This document shows, piece after piece, positions 59,403 to 64,000 of a DNA stretch of 64,000 nt (position 1 is its first letter; the number at the start of each line of letters is the position of its first letter). This DNA comes from Paraperibacillus marinus (GTDB taxonomy: Bacteria > Bacillota > Bacilli > Bacillales > DSM-1321). The stretch covers positions 2,976,001-3,040,000 of the forward strand of contig NZ_CP143542.1 in assembly GCF_046237605.1 (NCBI RefSeq), given 5' to 3'. A program made the translations under genes and the position numbers. The notes beneath the pieces were generated by a model that saw nothing but the letters and a program-made list of their open reading frames with translations, was not told the origin of the DNA and made no database searches.

Positions 59403-60167
59403 CTAGAAGGGATGCTGATTGAGCCACTGTCCTCCATCCATGGTTATGCATTCTCCGTTTATATATCCGGCTTCCGGGGAGAAGAGGTAACTCGCCAATC
59501 CGGCGATCTCTTCAGGAGTACCAAGCCTCTTGAGCGGTACACTGTCCAGTGTCCTCCTGGCAGCTTCTTCCGATTCCCAGAGCTTTTCCGCTCCTCCAGT
59601 CCTTTCAATCGGACCCGGCGCGATGGCATTCACCCGTATCCCATACCGGCTGCCCCATTCCACGGCGAGGGTACGGGTCATGGACAGCACCCCTGCCTTG
59701 GCGCTCGCTGAATGGATGACTCCGGCTCCGGCTCCCCAGGCATAGGTTGCGACCATATTGATGATGCTGCCTTTGATACCTTTTTCAATCCAGTATTTCC
59801 CTACTTCGCTTGTACAATAGAATGTTCCATTCAAGACAATATCTATGACAGATTTCCATCCGTTCGGCGACAATTTTTCAGCAGGGCATATGAAATTTCC
59901 AGCTGCATTATTGACCAGGAAATCAATCGTACCGAATGTCTCCAAAGTTTTTCCAACCATATGCCGTACATGCTCCACTTCTCTCACATCCATTTGGATG
60001 GTAAGGATTCGGCCTTCACCCGTTTCTATTTCACTCTTTGTCTGCTCGAGCCTCTCTGGGTTGCGTCCTGTAATGACTACATTTGCACCTGAATCCGCAA
60101 ACCTTTTAGCCATGAACTTCCCCATGCCGCTTGATCCTCCAGTAATGATGATTACTTTATCTTTCAT
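59403..60167 (-). CDS. fadH: 2,4-dienoyl-CoA reductase
   Basis: A 254-residue short-chain dehydrogenase needed to degrade unsaturated fatty acids with even-numbered double bonds. The NADPH motif TGGSSGMGKFMA, NAG-type core (VNNAAGNFICPAEKLS) and catalytic region YAWGAGAGVIHSASAKAGV (Tyr/Lys of the DECR type, with Ser) are present. ATG at 60167 after GAGGGGATC is chosen over the frame 12 codons longer, which would cover the operator. B. subtilis YkuF/FadH is the relative. A FadR-type operator overlaps its leader. Confidence 0.9.
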   Translation of the reverse strand: MKDKVIIITGGSSGMGKFMAKRFADSGANVVITGRNPERLEQTKSEIETGEGRILTIQMDVREVEHVRHMVGKTLETFGTIDFLVNNAAGNFICPAEKLSPNGWKSVIDIVLNGTFYCTSEVGKYWIEKGIKGSIINMVATYAWGAGAGVIHSASAKAGVLSMTRTLAVEWGSRYGIRVNAIAPGPIERTGGAEKLWESEEAARRTLDSVPLKRLGTPEEIAGLASYLFSPEAGYINGECITMDGGQWLNQHPF

Positions 60168-60184
60168 TCTGATCCCCTCTTCCA

Positions 60185-60202
60185 AAAATGAATAGTCATT
60201 CA
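60185..60202. promoter_or_regulatory. FadR-type operator upstream of fadH
   Basis: AAAATGAATAGTCATTCA differs from the FadR box consensus TGAATGANTANTCATTCA (from memory) only at the first two positions. It is centred about 27 bases before the fadH start, overlapping the likely transcription start. A TATCAT element about 10 bases upstream could be the -10. Confidence 0.78.
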
Positions 60203-60249
60203 TTTCAATGATAGCATTTATTTTCTAAATTTTCTAACTTAAATCAACA

Positions 60250-60292
60250 AAAGAAAAACCCGGCTCTTTTTTAGCTACCGGGTCTTTTACAA
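60250..60292 (-). terminator. Terminator after the GNAT gene
   Basis: ACCCGG pairs with CCGGGT (60257-60283) around an AT-rich loop; the minus strand continues with a T run. Confidence 0.6.
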
Positions 60293-60324
60293 CGGGGGCA
60301 TTTCCCCGCATATAACCAAGGTCG

Positions 60325-60810
60325 TCATAATATAAGCTGATAAAATAAAACATCCTGCCATTGGTCAAATTTGTAACCCACTTCTCTGAAGCAGCCTGCG
60401 TATTGGAAACCAAACTTTTTATGCATTTCTACGCTGGTGTCATTGCCTGCAGTGATCCCAGCCATAATGACATGAAACCCGGAGCTCCTTGCTTTTTCAA
60501 TGATGGCTCCCATCAGTCTGCCTGCGGCGCCTCTTCCTCTATACGCTGCATCTATATAAATAGATATCTCTACGGTCTGCCGGTATGCTTCTTTGTCCCT
60601 GAAGGGCGACAAAGAACAATACCCTGCAGCCCTGCCATCGATCTCAGCCACTAAAAGCGGATAATCCCCGCCATACTTGCTGAACCACTGCCGCCTCTCT
60701 GCAAGCGTTTGCTCCTTCATATCAAACGTCGCTGCCGTATTCCTGATTGCCTCATTATAAATATCAAGCAAAAACGGCAGATCGCACTCCACTGCATCTC
60801 TAATTATCAC
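60325..60810 (-). CDS. GNAT N-acetyltransferase, PAT/YwnH-like
   Basis: A 161-residue GNAT of the phosphinothricin acetyltransferase-like group. IIRDAVECDLPFLLDIYNEAIRNTAATFD at the N-terminus, RGRGAAGRLMGAII (acetyl-CoA loop, R-x-x-G-x-G/A) and NDTSVEMHKKFGF near the C-terminus are family blocks. Relatives acetylate the amino group of phosphinothricin or methionine sulfone, but the natural substrate is often unknown. Cytoplasmic. Read toward fadH with its own terminator. Confidence 0.82.
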   Translation of the reverse strand: MIIRDAVECDLPFLLDIYNEAIRNTAATFDMKEQTLAERRQWFSKYGGDYPLLVAEIDGRAAGYCSLSPFRDKEAYRQTVEISIYIDAAYRGRGAAGRLMGAIIEKARSSGFHVIMAGITAGNDTSVEMHKKFGFQYAGCFREVGYKFDQWQDVLFYQLIL

Positions 60811-61032
60811 TCATATAACCCCCGTCTATTTTCTCTACCATAATACTATAAGAACAAACCCCTGCTTAACAATCCCCTTTCTTCGAATTTTGGTAAATGG
60901 GGGACTGTCCCCCGGGAAATAGTCCGTGGCGGAAGGGTTTGCAGATTTTGGCTTGGGGTTATGGCTATTATTTCACGGGTGTTTTTGTTACTATTTATGA
61001 GTAGAATTCAGTTGTATAGATAGGTTGATTAG

Positions 61033-61890
61033 ATGAAAAAGTGGACAAGAAGGTCTTTTTTGAAGTCCAGTCTGGGAGTCCTCCTTTCAGCGGCCGGAGC
61101 AGGTGCGGGCGGCAAGTATTATGCTGAGGAGGTTGAACCGCGATGGCTTGAGGTTAATTCATATAAAATCAGCCACCAGTTAATCCCGCGGGGGTTTGGC
61201 GGTATAAAGATTGTTCAATTCAGCGACACGCATATCGGCTTTCAATTCCAGCTCGATGACCTCAAGACGGCTGTAAAGAAAATCAGCAGCCTCCAGCCTG
61301 ATATCATTTTCTTCACAGGGGATCTGATGGATGCGCCAAATGAGTATGCACATCAGGAAGATATAATCCCTGTGCTGAGTTCGCTGAACCCGCCTCTTGG
61401 GAAGTTCTGCGTATATGGCAACCATGACCACGGCGGCTATGGTACAGATATCTATGAAAACATCATGAAGCAGGCTGGCTTTACTGTTTTAAAAAATGAT
61501 TACAAGCTAGTGAAACTTTTAAATGGCGACTCTATCTGCATTTCTGGGATTGATGAACCGATGCTCGGCAGACCGGATTTAAACCGGGCGCTCGACCGGG
61601 CAGAAGGCAGGTACCATATTAATCTGTCACATGCTCCCGACCTTGCAGACGACATTTCCGCATATCCGGTTCATCTGCAGCTGAGCGGCCACAGCCATGG
61701 CGGGCAGGTGCAGATCCCATTTGCCGGTGCACTGGTGAAGCCTCCATTCGCGGAGAAATACATCGAAGGCTTCTATGACATCGGTTCTGTCAAGCTTTAT
61801 GTAAACCGGGGGCTTGGAACCACACGGCTTCCCTATAGAGTCCTGTCAAGGCCGGAGATCACCATATTTGAACTGGAGAGGAAACATTGA
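61033..61890 (+). CDS. ykuE: Tat-exported metallophosphoesterase YkuE
   Basis: A 285-residue calcineurin-like metallophosphoesterase. The N-terminus MKKWTRRSFLKSSLGVLLSA carries a twin-arginine motif RRSFLK, so it should be exported folded via the Tat pathway, as known for B. subtilis YkuE (TatAyCy). Metal-binding motifs are FSDTHIG, FTGDLMDAP, GNHDHGG, NLSHAPD and SGHSHGGQ, all intact. Predicted cell-surface phosphoesterase; natural substrate unclear. ATG with weak upstream GGTTGAT. Confidence 0.9.
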   Translation: MKKWTRRSFLKSSLGVLLSAAGAGAGGKYYAEEVEPRWLEVNSYKISHQLIPRGFGGIKIVQFSDTHIGFQFQLDDLKTAVKKISSLQPDIIFFTGDLMDAPNEYAHQEDIIPVLSSLNPPLGKFCVYGNHDHGGYGTDIYENIMKQAGFTVLKNDYKLVKLLNGDSICISGIDEPMLGRPDLNRALDRAEGRYHINLSHAPDLADDISAYPVHLQLSGHSHGGQVQIPFAGALVKPPFAEKYIEGFYDIGSVKLYVNRGLGTTRLPYRVLSRPEITIFELERKH

Positions 61891-61910
61891 TCTTCATATT
61901 TAGGTATAAT

Positions 61911-61948
61911 AATGAAGGAGCAGTGCCCATGAGGCCGCTGCTCCTTTC
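61911..61948. terminator. Bidirectional terminator between ykuE and the GGDEF-EAL gene
   Basis: AAGGAGCAG pairs with CTGCTCCTT (61914-61946). A T tail follows on the plus strand. Confidence 0.85.
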
Positions 61949-64000
61949 TTATTGAGGTGCGAAGTTCTTTTTAGTCAGCAGCGCCTTTTCAATCTCAATG
62001 GGGGGCATCGGCTTTGAAAACAGATAACCCTGTCCTTTCTGGCAATTTGCTTCCCTCAGGAAGCCGGCCTGCTCAGGCACCTCAACGCCTTCGGCTATCA
62101 CCTCAAGGCCGAGACTCTGCCCCAGGTGGATGATGGTGGTAATGATGGCTGCATCCTTCTTGTCATAAAGAATTTCCCTGACAAAGGACTGATCGATCTT
62201 TAAGGTATCGAGCGGGAATTGTTTTAGATAGCTTAAGGAAGAATATCCGGTCCCGAAGTCGTCCACTGAAATGGATAATCCGATCTCCTTGAGCTTGGTT
62301 ACGATCTCAAGGCTCTCCACAGTATTCTGAATGGCACCCTCCGTTATTTCTATTTCAAGTCTCGCAGGACTCACTCCATACTTCTTGATCACATCATTCA
62401 GCCTCTCGGCAAGCTGGGGCTGCAGAAATTGTTTCGGCGAGAGATTGATCGCCACTTTTATTTCTGGCAGTCCTTTTATATCCCATTCCACAATCTGCCT
62501 GCATACTTCCTCAAGCACCCATTCCCCAATCGGGACAATCAGGGCCGTATCTTCCGCCAGCGGAATGAATTCAGCTGGAGAAACGTACCCGAGGGTAGGG
62601 TTATGCCAGCGAAGCAATGCTTCCAGGCTCTCAATCTGATTGGTGGCCAGATTGATTTGCGGCTGATAATAAAGGTTTAATTCTTTCTTCTCAATGGCCC
62701 TTCTCAGATTGGACTCCATCACGACAATATTGGGCTGATGAAGAAGGATGTCCTTACTGAAAAACTGAAAATGCGCCTTGCCTCTTTCCTTCACCTTATG
62801 GAGGGCACCGTCAGCTTTCCTTAAAAGGGTTTCGCTGTCTATCCCATCAAGCGGATACATACTTATCCCAATGCTTGGAGAAATAAAATAATCCTGGCCG
62901 CGAAGTGTAAAAGGCTGGCCAAATTGGTTGAACAGCACAACAGCAAACTGCTCTGCTTCCTCTTTACTGCTGTGGCTGAGCAGGACGGTAAATTCATCTC
63001 CGCCCTGGCGGTAAAGCTTGTAGTCAAAATCCCTGATGGCCAAAAGCCTCCTGCCCACTTCCTTGAGAAGGGCATCACCGATGTTATGTCCAAGGGAATC
63101 ATTCAGGTACTTGAATCTGTCCAGATCTATATTGTATATGGCAATCTGTCTTGCAGGGGCGCTCGCCTCGGTAATTGCTTCATTTATATCACGTATGAGT
63201 GCCGTCCTGTTCATCAGACCGGTCAACTGGTCATGATAGGCCATATATTTTATAGTTTCCAGATTGTCTTTTTGGGCAGTAATATTCCTCATAATGATAT
63301 ACAGGCCCCTCACCTGCCCAGCAATAATGATGGGCACTGTCCGGATATGGACGGAAATGCCGGATCCTCCCTTATCAATGAAACAGAGATCAATCGACTC
63401 CATGGCAGCACCTTTCATCGAACCGCTGAATAATGCCTTGAAGCTGTCCTGATCTTCCCCGCTCAAGAATGAAACAAATTCCTTCATGTTCAGTTCAATT
63501 CCGCTGAAACCGGTGATTTTGTATGCTGCGGGATTCACATTCACAATATTCCCGGTTTCATCCAGCGTAAAGATAGAATCCATATTATGATCAATCAGCG
63601 ACCGAAACCGATCCTGGCTTTCTATAAGCTTTTCATTTTCAAGCACTGCTTCTGTGATATCCCTTGTCACACTGACTATATACTGAATCGGTCCGGCTTC
63701 TTCACCCACCGGAGTGAGAATGGATTCTCCAAAAAAGCGCCTGCCGCTAGATGAGATGCCGGAGTCTTTAAAATACACCGCCTCCCCGGTTTCCAGGACC
63801 TGATTATATTGACGGATGAGCTCATGGGCCTTATCAGATGACAGCACATCCTGAATCAGCCTGCCAATGCTTCCATCTGTAAGGGCAGCACGTTCAAGAG
63901 CCACTTCGTTGGCAAATAAGTAGCGGAATTGACCCGCTCCTTCCACCTTCATGATGAATAGCATGTCTTTTACATGCCGGAACATAATTTCGAGAAGGAT
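61949..64000 (-). CDS. PAS-PAS-GGDEF-EAL c-di-GMP signalling protein, 5' end cut by window edge
   Basis: The frame runs off the right edge: codons upstream of the first ATG (63985) remain open (ILLEIMFRHVKDMLF), so the true start lies outside. Two PAS domains (about 1-120 and 130-235 of the visible part) precede a GGDEF domain with intact YRQGGDEFTVLL and an EAL domain with ESLEALLRWHNP, DDFGTGYSSLSYLKQ, KIDQSFVRE and AEGVEVPEQ. Both catalytic sites look complete, so it may make or degrade c-di-GMP. No membrane segment is visible in this part. The B. subtilis relatives I know (YkoW) have an MHYT membrane domain, which could be outside the window. Confidence 0.9.
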   Translation of the reverse strand: MLLEIMFRHVKDMLFIMKVEGAGQFRYLFANEVALERAALTDGSIGRLIQDVLSSDKAHELIRQYNQVLETGEAVYFKDSGISSSGRRFFGESILTPVGEEAGPIQYIVSVTRDITEAVLENEKLIESQDRFRSLIDHNMDSIFTLDETGNIVNVNPAAYKITGFSGIELNMKEFVSFLSGEDQDSFKALFSGSMKGAAMESIDLCFIDKGGSGISVHIRTVPIIIAGQVRGLYIIMRNITAQKDNLETIKYMAYHDQLTGLMNRTALIRDINEAITEASAPARQIAIYNIDLDRFKYLNDSLGHNIGDALLKEVGRRLLAIRDFDYKLYRQGGDEFTVLLSHSSKEEAEQFAVVLFNQFGQPFTLRGQDYFISPSIGISMYPLDGIDSETLLRKADGALHKVKERGKAHFQFFSKDILLHQPNIVVMESNLRRAIEKKELNLYYQPQINLATNQIESLEALLRWHNPTLGYVSPAEFIPLAEDTALIVPIGEWVLEEVCRQIVEWDIKGLPEIKVAINLSPKQFLQPQLAERLNDVIKKYGVSPARLEIEITEGAIQNTVESLEIVTKLKEIGLSISVDDFGTGYSSLSYLKQFPLDTLKIDQSFVREILYDKKDAAIITTIIHLGQSLGLEVIAEGVEVPEQAGFLREANCQKGQGYLFSKPMPPIEIEKALLTKKNFAPQ

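Overview
This window looks like an ordinary chromosomal segment of an endospore-forming Bacillaceae species, with moderate GC, strong AGGAGG-type ribosome sites and many TTG/GTG starts. Protein after protein matches the Bacillus subtilis ykuE-to-ylbF region, in nearly the same order and inverted relative to the window. It contains spore-related genes (ylaJ, a yjcZ-type peptide, ylbD), a caa3 cytochrome oxidase, RNase J1 with RNA polymerase epsilon, and the acetyl branch of diaminopimelate synthesis. I see no rRNA, tRNA, prophage, transposase, CRISPR or defence island. Statements about B. subtilis gene order and protein families are from memory.

Layout: 1-7.1 kb holds ylbF (cut by the window edge), ylbE, ylbD, a hotdog thioesterase, ylbC, ylbA, an AI-2E/YtvI-type membrane protein, two GNAT acetyltransferases and a DUF420 membrane protein. 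7.3-15.6 kb is the cytochrome caa3 oxidase and heme A cluster (ctaG, ctaFEDC, ctaB, divergent ctaA). 15.7-19.1 kb is pyruvate carboxylase. 19.5-27.9 kb is the yla group (ylaN, ylaL, ylaK, ylaJ, ylaI, ylaH, typA, ylaF), suhB and small genes. 28-32.5 kb holds yktB, yktA, a nitronate monooxygenase-like enzyme, speA, the SR1/SR1P dual-function RNA and a DUF1885 gene. 32.8-39.1 kb holds a lipoprotein polysaccharide deacetylase, a small membrane protein and pdhABCD. 39.6-45.4 kb holds ykyA, a yjcZ-like peptide, defB, ykrA, an unannotated 23-residue cationic peptide, rpoY-rnjA and ktrC. 45.5-56.6 kb holds the yknUV ABC exporter pair, ykuV, ykuU, ykuT, dapL, dapH, ccpC, cbpB, an unannotated 49-residue zinc ribbon and ykuJ. 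56.8-64 kb holds a glutaredoxin, a secreted protein, ykuI, fadH, a GNAT gene, ykuE and a PAS-GGDEF-EAL protein cut by the right edge.

How the genes fit together: PycA, pyruvate dehydrogenase, the caa3 oxidase and heme A synthesis form the core of respiratory carbon flow. CcpC (citrate/TCA control) and SR1 (a glycolysis-controlled RNA) are the nearby regulators. KtrC and CbpB belong to potassium and c-di-AMP physiology. YkuI and the PAS-GGDEF-EAL protein handle c-di-GMP. YkuU, YkuV and the glutaredoxin handle thiol redox. DapH and DapL supply diaminopimelate for wall and spore.

The most unusual feature is a family of three composite intergenic repeats (8376-8855, 14381-14592, 50823-51419). 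They share ends and a GC-rich hairpin core, and one carries a 66-bp tandem triplication. Other points are a YkuI whose EAL metal ligands look lost, a hairpin inside the pdh operon, an SR1 gene with visible promoter and operator-like sites, and three small genes below usual annotation cut-offs (SR1P, the 23-residue peptide and the 49-residue zinc ribbon). I found no convincing large undescribed multi-gene system.
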